This document shows, piece after piece, positions 50,868-59,417 of a stretch of DNA of 64,000 nucleotides. The stretch lies in the NCBI RefSeq assembly GCF_044197065.1, contig NZ_JBIQOI010000005.1, forward strand, positions 62,001 through 126,000, in the 5' to 3' direction. Origin of the DNA: Kluyvera ascorbata_C. Its GTDB lineage: Bacteria > Pseudomonadota > Gammaproteobacteria > Enterobacterales > Enterobacteriaceae. A program made the translations under genes and the position numbers. The notes under the pieces are model-generated. The model saw only the letters and a list, made by a program, of their open reading frames with translations, was not told where the DNA came from and searched no databases. Position 1 is the first letter of the stretch, and every line of letters begins with the position of its first letter.

Positions 50868-52702
50868 CGCTCGAACAACGTTTACTGGAAGCTGCTGAAC
50901 TGAAGCTGCTGCGTCCGCTCGACGTGCAGTTTGCGCTGATGGTGGCGAAAGATGAGCATCCCGCCGTGATGCTGGCCGCCGCGATGCTCAGCCGCGATAC
51001 CGGAGAAGGGCACGTTTGCTTGCCACTCTCCCATCTCAACCCATCCATGCAGCCGAAAGGCCGCGCCCGTGACCTCTGGCAGCAGTTGTTTGCCGAGGCG
51101 AACGAGCCAGAGGATTGGGAAACTTTACTGCTGAGTTCGGACGCCGTGAGCGGTGGGGAGCGCCCGTCACCGCTGATCCTGAGCCGCGGCAGGCTTTATC
51201 TCAACCGCATGTGGCGCAACGAACTCAGCGTGGCGCGCTTCTTTAGTGAAACTAACGCGCCGTTTGCCGTTGATGAAGCCCAGCTTGCCGCGACGCTTAA
51301 CGCGCTATTTCCGGCAAGCGACGCCATCGACTGGCAGAAGGTCGCCGCCGCCGTGGCGCTGACTCGCCGTATTTCCGTTATCTCCGGTGGTCCCGGTACG
51401 GGAAAAACCACCACTGTGGCTAAACTGCTGGCGGCGCTGGTACAGATGACGGGGACGGAGAAATGCCGCATTCGCCTGGCTGCGCCAACCGGTAAAGCGG
51501 CAGCGCGACTCACGGAATCGTTGGGCGCGGCGCTGCGAAAACTCGATTTAAGCGACGCGCAAAAAGCGATGCTGCCCACTGATGCCAGCACGTTGCACCG
51601 ACTGCTGGGCGCGCAGCCGGGCAGCCAGAAGATGCGCTACCACGCCGGAAACCCGCTGCATCTGGACGTGCTGGTGGTGGATGAAGCCTCAATGATTGAC
51701 CTGCCGATGATGGCGCGGCTGATTGACGCACTGCCGCCGCACGGGCGAGTTGTCTTCCTTGGCGACCGTGACCAGCTTGCTTCGGTAGAAGCTGGCGCGG
51801 TGCTTGGCGATATCTGTAGCTGGGTGAACGCAGGCTATACCGCAGAGCGCGCAGAGCAGCTCAGCCGCCTGGCGGGGGCAACGGTACCTGCCGGTGACGG
51901 CCAGACAGCAGGGGCGTTACGCGACAGCCTTTGTCTGCTACGTACCAGCTACCGCTTTGGTAGCGACTCCGGTATCGGCCAACTCGCCAGCGCGGTGAAC
52001 CGAGGCGATAAAAAAGAGATCGACGCCGTATTTGCCCGCGGCTTTAGCGATATCGAACTGAAATCGCAGCACACGACGGACGACTACGCCGCCATGCTCG
52101 ATGACGCGCGAGCGGGCTATGGCCCTTATCTGCAACTTTTACGTGAACAGGCTGAACCTGAAGTCGTGCTGGCGGCATTTGGTGAATATCAGCTGCTGTG
52201 CGCACTGCGCGAAGGGCCGTGGGGCGTGAGCGGGCTGAACCAACAGTTTGAACAGTTGCTCACGCGCCACCGACAGATTGTACCGCAGCGCCACTCGCGC
52301 TGGTATGAAGGCCGCCCGGTGATGATTGCTCGCAACGACAGCGCGCTGGGGCTGTTTAACGGTGATATTGGCGTCGCGCTGGATCGCGGCGAAGGGATGC
52401 GCGTCTGGTTCCCAATGCCGGACGGCACGATTAAATCCGTGCAGCCAAGCCGCTTGCCTGAGCACGATACCGCGTGGGCAATGACGGTGCATAAATCGCA
52501 GGGCTCCGAGTTCACCCACGCTGCGCTGGTGCTGCCAACGCAGATTGTCCCGGTGGTGAGCCGCGAATTGGTCTATACGGCGATAACCCGCGCCAAAGCG
52601 CGGCTGTCGATGTACGCCGATAAAAACCTGCTCGCACAGGCGATTTCCACGCGCACCGAACGACGCAGTGGGTTGTCGGCGATTTTTGCAGAGATGGAAT
52701 AG
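50864..52702 (+). CDS. recD: RecBCD subunit RecD
   Basis: The 612-residue alpha subunit, a 5'-3' SF1B helicase that drives the faster strand and controls nuclease activity. Walker A is GGPGTGKTTT with Lys181; DEASMIDLPM and FLGDRDQL follow; TVHKSQGSEF and YTAITRAK are helicase motifs V and VI. It overlaps recB as ATGA. A long inverted repeat follows the stop and separates it from the convergent argA. Confidence 0.98.
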   Translation: MTLEQRLLEAAELKLLRPLDVQFALMVAKDEHPAVMLAAAMLSRDTGEGHVCLPLSHLNPSMQPKGRARDLWQQLFAEANEPEDWETLLLSSDAVSGGERPSPLILSRGRLYLNRMWRNELSVARFFSETNAPFAVDEAQLAATLNALFPASDAIDWQKVAAAVALTRRISVISGGPGTGKTTTVAKLLAALVQMTGTEKCRIRLAAPTGKAAARLTESLGAALRKLDLSDAQKAMLPTDASTLHRLLGAQPGSQKMRYHAGNPLHLDVLVVDEASMIDLPMMARLIDALPPHGRVVFLGDRDQLASVEAGAVLGDICSWVNAGYTAERAEQLSRLAGATVPAGDGQTAGALRDSLCLLRTSYRFGSDSGIGQLASAVNRGDKKEIDAVFARGFSDIELKSQHTTDDYAAMLDDARAGYGPYLQLLREQAEPEVVLAAFGEYQLLCALREGPWGVSGLNQQFEQLLTRHRQIVPQRHSRWYEGRPVMIARNDSALGLFNGDIGVALDRGEGMRVWFPMPDGTIKSVQPSRLPEHDTAWAMTVHKSQGSEFTHAALVLPTQIVPVVSRELVYTAITRAKARLSMYADKNLLAQAISTRTERRSGLSAIFAEME

Positions 52703-52727
52703 GGTCTTAAAGATTTGCTCGAACTGC

Positions 52728-52822
52728 CCCCTCTCCCTTTTTAAGGGAGAGGGCTGGGGTGAGGGTTTAACGCCGAGCCCACAATCCCCTCACCCTAACC
52801 CTCTCCCCAGAGGGGCGAGGGG
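52728..52822. repeat. Composite inverted repeat with alternative pairings
   Basis: CCCTCTCCCTT (52729-52739) pairs with AAGGGAGAGGG (52743-52753). The latter and the following CTGGGGTGAGGG can instead pair with CCCCTCACCCTAACCCTCTCCCC about 35 bases downstream. It lies between the convergent recD and argA. It belongs to a C-rich repeat type different from the REP units here. No adjoining gene is affected. Confidence 0.75.
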
Positions 52823-52846
52823 ACCGATCGGCGCGAAGTTAGGCTT

Positions 52847-52881
52847 TTGTAGGCCTGATAAGCGCAGCGCCATCAGGCATT
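52847..52881. repeat. REP-like unit before argA 3' end
   Basis: TTTGTAGGCCTGATAAGCGC through GCCATCAGGCA is a diverged REP unit lying immediately downstream of argA on its template side. Confidence 0.7.
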
Positions 52882-52888
52882 TTCTCTC

Positions 52889-54220
52889 TTACACCAAATC
52901 CGTCATCAACACCTTCGACCGGCGCTGATAGTTATAAAGCTGCTTCTTACTCTCCGGCAGCAGCTCCACGTCCACCGGCTTAAAGCCGCGCTCCTGGAAC
53001 CAATGAATACTGCGCGTCGTCAGCACAAACAGATGATTAAGCCCCATCTGCTTCGCCTGAGAGGCAATCCGTTGCAACAGCATTTCACCGCGTGAGGAGC
53101 TTCGGTAATCCGGGTGCACTGCTACGCAGGCCATCTCACCAATTTTCTCCTCCGGGAAAGGATAAAGTGCGGCGCAGGCAATCGTGGTGTTATCACGCTG
53201 AATAATGGTGAATTTATCGATCTCCATCTCCAACTGTTCGCGGGAGCGGCGCACCAGAATACCCTGCTGCTCCAGCGGCGCGATCAGATCCAGAATGCCG
53301 CCGATATCGTTGATGGTGGCCCGGCGAATTTGCTCGGAGCTCTCCATCACAATCTGCGTACCGATACCGTCACGGGAGAACAGTTCCTGTAACAGTGTCC
53401 CGTCTTCCTGATAGCTGATCAGGTGGCAGCGGCGTACCCCGCTGCGGCAGGCTTTTACCGCGCCGCGCAGGAAACGCGCGGTGCCGGAAAGGTAGTCGCC
53501 TTCTTTTTCCAGCTCTTCAATGCGCGCCTGAGCTTCGTTCGGGAACAGCTCAGAGACAATATCGCCCGCTTCGTTAAACACCCCCTGTGAGGAGCAGAAG
53601 CCGATCATCTTCTCGGCCTTCAGCTTGATTGCCAGTTGGGTGGCAATCTCTTCCGAGGTCAGGTTAAAGCTCTCACCGGTCACCGAAACGGCGACCGGGC
53701 CCATCAGCACGATAGCGCCGCTGTCGAGCTGGCGGTGAATGGCTTCTTCATCGATACGGCGAATGCGTCCGCTGTGGCAGTAGTCGATACCGTCGTCCAC
53801 ACCGAGCGGCTGAGCGATGATAAAGTTACCGCTGACCACGTTGATGTGCGCACCCTGCAGCGGGGTATTGTTGAGGCTCATCGACAGGCGGGCGGTAATA
53901 TCCAGCTGCAGCAGCCCCGCGGCCTGTTTCACCAGCTCAAGGGTTTTGGTATCGGTGACGCGGATATGTTTGTGATAGGTTGGCTCATGGTGATGCTCGG
54001 CCAGATTGGCGTCGATTTGCGGACGCGCGCCATAGACCAGCACCAGGCGAATGCCCAGGCTGTGCAGCAGGCCAATATCGTTGACGATGCTGGAAAAGTT
54101 TTCATGCTCAATGGCTTCGCCGCCAAGCATGATGACAAACGTCTTCCCCCGGTGGGCGTTAATATAGGGGACGGTATGACGAAACCCCTCTACCAGTTCG
54201 GTTCTACGTTCCTTCACCAC
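52889..54220 (-). CDS. argA: N-acetylglutamate synthase ArgA
   Basis: First enzyme of arginine synthesis (443 residues), acetylating glutamate with acetyl-CoA and feedback-inhibited by arginine. The N-terminal amino-acid-kinase domain (to about residue 280) has FVIMLGGEAIEHENF, which binds arginine; the C-terminal GNAT domain (from about 295) has ACVAVHPDYRSSSRGE and FVLTTRSIHWFQERGF. GTG start, followed by a second GTG codon, with GAGGG seven bases ahead. Upstream are two ARG boxes that bind ArgR. It is divergent from amiC and convergent with recD. Confidence 0.97.
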   Translation of the reverse strand: MVKERRTELVEGFRHTVPYINAHRGKTFVIMLGGEAIEHENFSSIVNDIGLLHSLGIRLVLVYGARPQIDANLAEHHHEPTYHKHIRVTDTKTLELVKQAAGLLQLDITARLSMSLNNTPLQGAHINVVSGNFIIAQPLGVDDGIDYCHSGRIRRIDEEAIHRQLDSGAIVLMGPVAVSVTGESFNLTSEEIATQLAIKLKAEKMIGFCSSQGVFNEAGDIVSELFPNEAQARIEELEKEGDYLSGTARFLRGAVKACRSGVRRCHLISYQEDGTLLQELFSRDGIGTQIVMESSEQIRRATINDIGGILDLIAPLEQQGILVRRSREQLEMEIDKFTIIQRDNTTIACAALYPFPEEKIGEMACVAVHPDYRSSSRGEMLLQRIASQAKQMGLNHLFVLTTRSIHWFQERGFKPVDVELLPESKKQLYNYQRRSKVLMTDLV

Positions 54221-54233
54221 GGCACAACCCTCA

Positions 54234-54270
54234 ATGCATGATTATTCGTAATTAATGTATTTTTATTCTG
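54234..54270. promoter_or_regulatory. Tandem ARG boxes (ArgR operator) of argA
   Basis: Two 17-base AT-rich imperfect palindromes (54234-54250, ATGCATGATTATTCGTA, and 54254-54270, AATGTATTTTTATTCTG) are separated by three bases, the canonical ArgR hexamer layout. They lie 13 bases upstream of the argA start, so ArgR-arginine should repress the gene. Confidence 0.8.
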
Positions 54271-54448
54271 TTTTTGCCGGAAACGCAAGCCACAATTTGC
54301 TTAAACATTGGAAAATCTCCGGCCAAATTTCGCTGATTCAACGAATGTTTACCCTTTTATAGATGACAGTTTATGCGGCTTTAGTTACAGTTTCCGGTCA
54401 ATCGTATTATGCGAATTCTTTGATCACTTTTTTTGCCTGGGATGGAGC

Positions 54449-55699
54449 ATGTCGGGAAGTCAGTCTTTGAGCCGTCGTCGCCTGCTACAAGGTGCCGGCG
54501 CCATGTGGTTGTTAAGCGTAAGTCAGGTCGGGTTAGCTGCCGTCAGTCAGGTGGTGGCGGTGCGCATATGGCCTGCGTCCAGCTACACGCGCGTAACGGT
54601 GGAGTCCAGCCGTGAGCTCAAGTATCGACAGTTTGCGTTGAGCAATCCTGACCGTCTGGTGGTCGACCTCGAAGGGGTTAACCTGAACTCGGTGCTGAAA
54701 GGCATGGGAGCGCAGATCCGCAGCGACGATCCGTTTATTAAATCTGCGCGCGTCGGGCAGTTTGATCCGCAAACGGTGCGCATGGTGTTTGAACTCAAGC
54801 AGGACGTGAAGCCGCAGCTCTTCGCCCTCGCGCCCGTGGCAGAATTTAAAGAACGTCTGGTGATGGATCTCTACCCGGCGAGCAGCAAAGAACAGCAGGA
54901 CCCGCTGCTGGCGCTGCTGGAAGACTACAACAAGGGCGACCTTGAAAAGCAGGTGCCGCCATCGCAAAGCGGCCCTCAACCTGGCAAAGCCGGGCGCGAC
55001 CGTCCGATTGTTATTATGCTTGACCCCGGCCACGGCGGCGAAGACTCCGGCGCGGTGGGTAAATACAAAACGCGGGAGAAAGACGTGGTGCTGCAAATTG
55101 CCCGTCGCCTGCGCGCGCTGATTGAAAAAGAAGGCAACATGAAAGCCTACATGACGCGCAACGAAGATATCTTTATTCCGCTGAAGGTGCGGGTGGCGAA
55201 AGCGCAGAAGCAGCGCGCCGACCTGTTCGTCTCCATTCATGCGGATGCGTTCACCAGCCGCCAGCCGAGCGGCTCATCGGTCTTTGCCCTGTCGACCAAA
55301 GGGGCCACCAGTACCGCGGCGAAATACCTCGCCCAAACCCAGAACGCCTCGGATTTAATCGGTGGTGTCAGCAAGAGCGGCGACCGCTACGTCGACCACA
55401 CCATGTTCGATATGGTGCAGTCGCTGACCATCGCCGACAGCCTGAAGTTTGGTAAAGCGGTGCTGAAAAAGCTGGGGCAGGTGAACGACCTGCATAAAAA
55501 CCAGGTGGAGCAGGCCGGCTTTGCGGTACTGAAAGCGCCGGATATTCCATCGATCCTCGTCGAAACGGCGTTTATCAGTAACGTTGAAGAGGAGCGTAAG
55601 CTCAAAACCGCCACCTTCCAGCAGGAAGTGGCCGAATCAATTCTCGCCGGGATTAAAGCCTACTTTGCCGACGGCGCGACGCTGGCACGGCGCGGGTAA
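54449..55699 (+). CDS. amiC: N-acetylmuramoyl-L-alanine amidase AmiC
   Basis: Periplasmic zinc amidase (416 residues) that splits septal peptidoglycan in daughter-cell separation. The N-terminus has a twin-arginine signal, SRRRLLQGAGAMWLLSVSQV, cleaved near LAA. Then come an AMIN domain (about residues 35-150) for septal targeting and an Amidase_3 domain with zinc ligands in LDPGHGG, REKDVVLQ, SIHADAF and the catalytic ETAF. I place the start at ATG 54449; the 47-codon upstream frame has no signal-like character. The cobD gene begins 6 bases after the stop. Confidence 0.96.
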   Translation: MSGSQSLSRRRLLQGAGAMWLLSVSQVGLAAVSQVVAVRIWPASSYTRVTVESSRELKYRQFALSNPDRLVVDLEGVNLNSVLKGMGAQIRSDDPFIKSARVGQFDPQTVRMVFELKQDVKPQLFALAPVAEFKERLVMDLYPASSKEQQDPLLALLEDYNKGDLEKQVPPSQSGPQPGKAGRDRPIVIMLDPGHGGEDSGAVGKYKTREKDVVLQIARRLRALIEKEGNMKAYMTRNEDIFIPLKVRVAKAQKQRADLFVSIHADAFTSRQPSGSSVFALSTKGATSTAAKYLAQTQNASDLIGGVSKSGDRYVDHTMFDMVQSLTIADSLKFGKAVLKKLGQVNDLHKNQVEQAGFAVLKAPDIPSILVETAFISNVEEERKLKTATFQQEVAESILAGIKAYFADGATLARRG

Positions 55700-55705
55700 T
55701 CGGCC

Positions 55706-56782
55706 ATGTCACGGCTGAAAAGCGCCCACGGCGGCAACACGCGCGAAGCGGCGGCGCTGATCGGCCTGACCGCCGAGCAGTTACTGGACTTCAGCGCCAA
55801 CATCAATCCGCTGGGCATGCCCGAAAGCCTGAAGCAGGCGATCGTTGCCCAGCTCTCCTGCGCCGAACGCTACCCGGACGTTGACTACCAGCAGCTACAT
55901 CAGGCGCTGGCGGCGCATCACGGCGTGCCTGCGGCGTGGTGCCTGGCGGGCAATGGCGAAACCGAGTCGATTTTCACCCTCGTCCACGGCCTGAAGCCAC
56001 GGCGGGCAATGGTGGTCGCGCCGGGCTTTGCCGAATATCGCCGGGCGCTGGAAACCCTCGACTGCGAGATTGAAACCTTCGCACTGCGCGAAGCGGACGG
56101 CTGGCAGCTAACCTCTCGTCTGCTCGATGCGTTAACCTCCGAACTGGACTGCCTGTTTATCTGCACCCCGAATAACCCGACCGGGCTGCTGCCGGAGCGT
56201 GCGCTGCTGCTGGCGGTGGCCGAACGCTGCAACGCGCTGAATATTCAGCTTATCCTCGACGAAGCCTTTATCGATTTTATTCCCGGCGAGCAGGGTTTTA
56301 TTCCGCTGCTGGCGCAAAACCCGCATATCTGGGTGCTGCGTTCGCTGACCAAGTTTTACGCCATTCCCGGCCTGCGTCTGGGCTATTTACTCAATAGCGA
56401 CGAGCAGGCGGTAGCGCGGCTGCGTCGGCATCAGATGCCGTGGTCTATCAACGCCTTCGCGGCGCTGGCCGGGGAAATCGTGCTGAATGACCATGAGTAC
56501 CAACAGCGCACATGGCGATGGCTTAATGAGGAAGGGGCGCGGTTTTATCGGGCGCTGGAGAAAATGTCGGGGCTGAAGGTCTATCCGGGCAGGGCTAACT
56601 ACCTGTTTCTGCGCTGTGAACGCGCGGAGATTGAACTGCAATATGCACTATTGCAACGGCGAATTTTAATCCGCAGCTGCGCCAACTATCCGGGGCTGGA
56701 CGCGCGTTATTTCCGAGTGGCAATTCGCAGCGAGGCGGAAAATCAGCAACTGCTGGACGCGCTGCATCAGGTGCTAGGCTGA
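55706..56782 (+). CDS. cobD: L-threonine-O-3-phosphate decarboxylase CobD
   Basis: PLP-dependent class II-type aminotransferase-fold decarboxylase (358 residues) that makes (R)-1-amino-2-propanol phosphate, the nucleotide-loop linker of cobalamin. Lys216 in LRSLTKFYAIPG binds PLP; PNNPTG and LDEAFIDF are fold I motifs. The start is 6 bases after amiC with only a weak ribosome-binding site. Its 3' end overlaps pduX by 16 bases tail-to-tail. It supplies the same pathway as pduX and the cbi operon. Distinction from histidinol-phosphate aminotransferase rests on the N-terminus (SAHGGN) and on the context. Confidence 0.92.
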   Translation: MSRLKSAHGGNTREAAALIGLTAEQLLDFSANINPLGMPESLKQAIVAQLSCAERYPDVDYQQLHQALAAHHGVPAAWCLAGNGETESIFTLVHGLKPRRAMVVAPGFAEYRRALETLDCEIETFALREADGWQLTSRLLDALTSELDCLFICTPNNPTGLLPERALLLAVAERCNALNIQLILDEAFIDFIPGEQGFIPLLAQNPHIWVLRSLTKFYAIPGLRLGYLLNSDEQAVARLRRHQMPWSINAFAALAGEIVLNDHEYQQRTWRWLNEEGARFYRALEKMSGLKVYPGRANYLFLRCERAEIELQYALLQRRILIRSCANYPGLDARYFRVAIRSEAENQQLLDALHQVLG

Positions 56783-57636
56783 ACCCCGCCTGGCACCGCT
56801 TTTAGCAGGTGCTGCTGTGGCCAGACGTCGGCGAGCCCGCTTTGCGCCAGCGACCATTTCACATACTCCACATCATGACGACAGCGGTCGAGCAGCAGCC
56901 CGACCACGCTGCCGCTGTGTGCGACGTTCAGACCGTATAACCCGCAGGACTCAACCAGCGCCAGCAGCGTGTCAAAGCCCGGCTTGGGCAGCAGCGTCTG
57001 GCTGGCGATGGCGCTGAGCGTAGCGGCCTCTCCCAGCAGGCTGGCACAGTTACTTTCGCAGGCCGTCTGGATGTTTTCCCATGCCTGTGCCAACGTACTG
57101 GCGTGAGCCTTGAGCACGGCTTCGCGCGGCTGGCGATGATAGTCGGCGGTCCGCAGAACGCGCGGGCTTTCCAGCACCAGCAAATCAAACTCGGGGGCGG
57201 GCTTGCAGGCAATCTGCGTGCGGGCATGAAGGTGGTCGAACAGCGTCAGCGAGCGAAACAGGGTGCTGTCCGTTGGCTCAAGCGAGACGCAAAGCGCGGC
57301 GAGATCGGATTCACTGAGTGAATGGCCCAAATGCATCGCGGTGGCGACCGCCGTAGCGGCGAGGTCGGCGGTGCTGCTCGCCATCCCTTTGGCAATCGGC
57401 AGCGTAGAGTCCACTTCAATGCGCAGCGTCTGGCTCATGCTGAGGGGATAATCCCAGCGAGCCAGCAGCGTATTGACCATGCGGCGCGTGAGCGGGCGCT
57501 CATCAGGGCGCGGCGTTCCCCGGCAGACTTCCACCGTGCTGTACCAGTCTATTGGGCAGGAGATCAGCTTTTCACTGCCCAGAATCCAGCCCTGAATCAG
57601 CTCTCCGCAGGAGCCCGGACAGCGCGCAACGCTCAT
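56767..57636 (-). CDS. pduX: L-threonine kinase PduX
   Basis: GHMP-family kinase (289 residues) that phosphorylates free L-threonine, giving the substrate of CobD. The ATP-binding GHMP loop is LPIAKGMASSTADLAA; the N-terminal RCPGSCGELIQG strand and the C-terminal YGLNVAHSGSVVGLL are family hallmarks. It is divergent from the cbi operon (407-base gap with the riboswitch) and convergent with cobD. Unlike in Salmonella, no pdu gene is seen next to it in this window. Confidence 0.92.
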   Translation of the reverse strand: MSVARCPGSCGELIQGWILGSEKLISCPIDWYSTVEVCRGTPRPDERPLTRRMVNTLLARWDYPLSMSQTLRIEVDSTLPIAKGMASSTADLAATAVATAMHLGHSLSESDLAALCVSLEPTDSTLFRSLTLFDHLHARTQIACKPAPEFDLLVLESPRVLRTADYHRQPREAVLKAHASTLAQAWENIQTACESNCASLLGEAATLSAIASQTLLPKPGFDTLLALVESCGLYGLNVAHSGSVVGLLLDRCRHDVEYVKWSLAQSGLADVWPQQHLLKAVPGGVQPST

Positions 57637-57782
57637 GATTTCCCTTGCCTTGTGGTTCTAAATATAACTACCGTAAATAAATATACCGGTATTGTCGCAG
57701 CGCAACGAAATCATTTTACCGGGGCGCTAGAGTAACCTGCTTTTATTTTATGTGGGCCATCGTGTCGGCATAAATCTGCAAT
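57637..57782. promoter_or_regulatory. Upstream gap between pduX and the riboswitch
   Basis: This AT-rich part of the 407-base pduX/cbiA gap must hold both divergent promoters. I see no specific operator. A small inverted stretch TACCGGTA (57682-57689) occurs, with no known meaning. Confidence 0.4.
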
Positions 57783-57935
57783 CAACAGGTTTGGCATCGA
57801 TAATATGCCAGGGAAGGAGGTGTAAATCCTCCGCAGCCCCCGCTGCTGTAATGCTGACGACCCCGTAATGACCACTGATCGACCGATCGGGAAGGCCGGG
57901 TGAGGATGACGCTGAGCCAGAAGACCTGCCTGTTG
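57783..57935 (+). ncRNA. Cobalamin (adenosylcobalamin) riboswitch
   Basis: Conserved core elements are in order: outer stem CAACAGG (57783-57789) with CCTGTTG (57929-57935), the GGGAA stretch at 57811, an inner hairpin GGAGG...CCTCC, CAGCCCCCGCTGCTGTAA near 57834, a central hairpin region with GACCGATCGG, and the B12 box AGCCAGAAGACCTGCC (57915-57930). Binding of adenosylcobalamin shuts off the downstream cbi operon. The anti-RBS hairpin is listed separately. Confidence 0.95.
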
Positions 57936-58023
57936 GTTTATTTCAACAGCTTCGGTGGGAAGCGGGTTGCTTTGCGTCGCACGGTCGTCAGGCCGGGCGC
58001 GCGCGCGGCTATACCCAAAATCC

Positions 58024-58043
58024 ACCCTCAATAGGGTTAGGGT
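58024..58043 (+). promoter_or_regulatory. RBS-sequestering hairpin of cbiA
   Basis: ACCCT (58024-58028) can pair with either AGGGT at 58033-58037 or AGGGT at 58039-58043, the latter directly abutting the ATG of cbiA. The ribosome-binding site is a tandem AGGGTTAGGGT. This is the expected expression platform of a translation-controlling riboswitch. Confidence 0.55.
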
Positions 58044-59417
58044 ATGGCAGCCAGACAGCATGCATTCGTTCTCGCCGGCACCGGTAGCGGCTGTGGGAAA
58101 ACCACGGTGACGCTCGGCCTGCTGACGCTGCTCCAGCAGCGCGGCCTGCGGGTACAGCCCTATAAAGTGGGGCCGGACTACCTCGATACCGGTTGGCATA
58201 CCGCGCTGTGCGGCGTTGCCTCGCGCAACCTCGACGCGTTCATGCTACCCACCTCCATCCTCAATGCGCTGTTCAGCGAACATATGCAGCAGGCCGATAT
58301 CGCCGTGATTGAAGGCGTGATGGGGCTGTACGACGGCTACGGCACCGACCCTCACTATTGCAGTAGCGCGGCGATGGCCAAACAGCTAGGCTGCCCGGTG
58401 ATTTTGCTGGTCGACGGCAAAGCGGTCTCCACCTCCATTGCCGCCACGGTGATGGGCTTCCAGCACTTCGACCCGAGCCTCAACATCGCGGGCGTTATCG
58501 TTAACCGCGTCAACAGCGAGAGCCATTTTCAGCTGCTGAAAAGCGCCATCGAACGTTACTGCGCGCTGCCGGTACTGGGCTACGTGCCGCGCGCGGAAGG
58601 CGTGGCGCTGCCCGAACGCCATCTGGGGCTGGTGACCGCCCGTGAATCCGCGATTGAGAAGCAACCGTGGCAGGATTTCGCCGCGACGCTCTCGCGTACG
58701 CTGGATATCGACAGGCTGCTGGAACTCACGGAACTGCACGTGCTGCCCGCCGGTCAGTGGCCGCAGGAACCGCTCTGCGGAGAGGGGCTGACCCTGGCGC
58801 TTGCCGATGATGAAGCCTTCAACTTCTACTACCCGGACAATCTGGCGCTGCTGGCGCGCGCTGGCGTGAAGATTGTGCGCTTTAGCCCGCTGCATAACGA
58901 TCATCTTCCCGATTGCCAGATGATCTGGCTCGGCGGCGGCTACCCGGAACTGCACGCCCAGGCGCTCGCAGGTAACAAGTCGATGCTGGCCCAACTGCGC
59001 GCGGCGCACGAGCGCGGCGTGGCGATTTACGCCGAGTGTGGCGGCCTGATGTACCTCGGCACCACGCTGGAAGATAAAAACGGTGATATCCATGCGATGG
59101 CCGATATTCTGCCCGGCCACAGCAAAATGGGCGCCCGGCTGACCCGCTTTGGCTACTGCGAAGCGCAGGCGCAGCAGCAGACGCTGCTCGCCGCCCCCGG
59201 CGACATACTGCGCGGCCACGAATTCCACTACTCTGATTTTACCGCCCAGACCCCCGCGGTGATGGCGTGTCGCAAAACCCGCGACGGCGCGGTGCTCCAG
59301 CAGTGGTCCGGCGGCTGGCAGCGCGGGAACACCTTTGCCAGCTATCTGCACCTCCATTTCGCCCAGAACCCGTCGATGCTCAACCGCTGGTTTGCCGCCG
59401 CCAGGAGCGCCCAATGA
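58044..59417 (+). CDS. cbiA: Cobyrinate a,c-diamide synthase CbiA
   Basis: Glutamine-dependent amidotransferase (457 residues) that amidates the a and c carboxylates of cobyrinate. The N-terminal dethiobiotin-synthetase-like P-loop is GTGSGCGKTT; the C-terminal type-1-like glutaminase domain has the nucleophile in YAECGGLMYLG. First gene of the riboswitch-controlled operon and coupled to cbiB by a four-base overlap. In Salmonella the operon starts the same way. Confidence 0.95.
   Translation: MAARQHAFVLAGTGSGCGKTTVTLGLLTLLQQRGLRVQPYKVGPDYLDTGWHTALCGVASRNLDAFMLPTSILNALFSEHMQQADIAVIEGVMGLYDGYGTDPHYCSSAAMAKQLGCPVILLVDGKAVSTSIAATVMGFQHFDPSLNIAGVIVNRVNSESHFQLLKSAIERYCALPVLGYVPRAEGVALPERHLGLVTARESAIEKQPWQDFAATLSRTLDIDRLLELTELHVLPAGQWPQEPLCGEGLTLALADDEAFNFYYPDNLALLARAGVKIVRFSPLHNDHLPDCQMIWLGGGYPELHAQALAGNKSMLAQLRAAHERGVAIYAECGGLMYLGTTLEDKNGDIHAMADILPGHSKMGARLTRFGYCEAQAQQQTLLAAPGDILRGHEFHYSDFTAQTPAVMACRKTRDGAVLQQWSGGWQRGNTFASYLHLHFAQNPSMLNRWFAAARSAQ

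Noticed and set aside
54308..54448. N-terminal extension of amiC by 47 codons
   Set aside because: The extra residues precede the twin-arginine signal, which must be near the N-terminus, and no relative has them.
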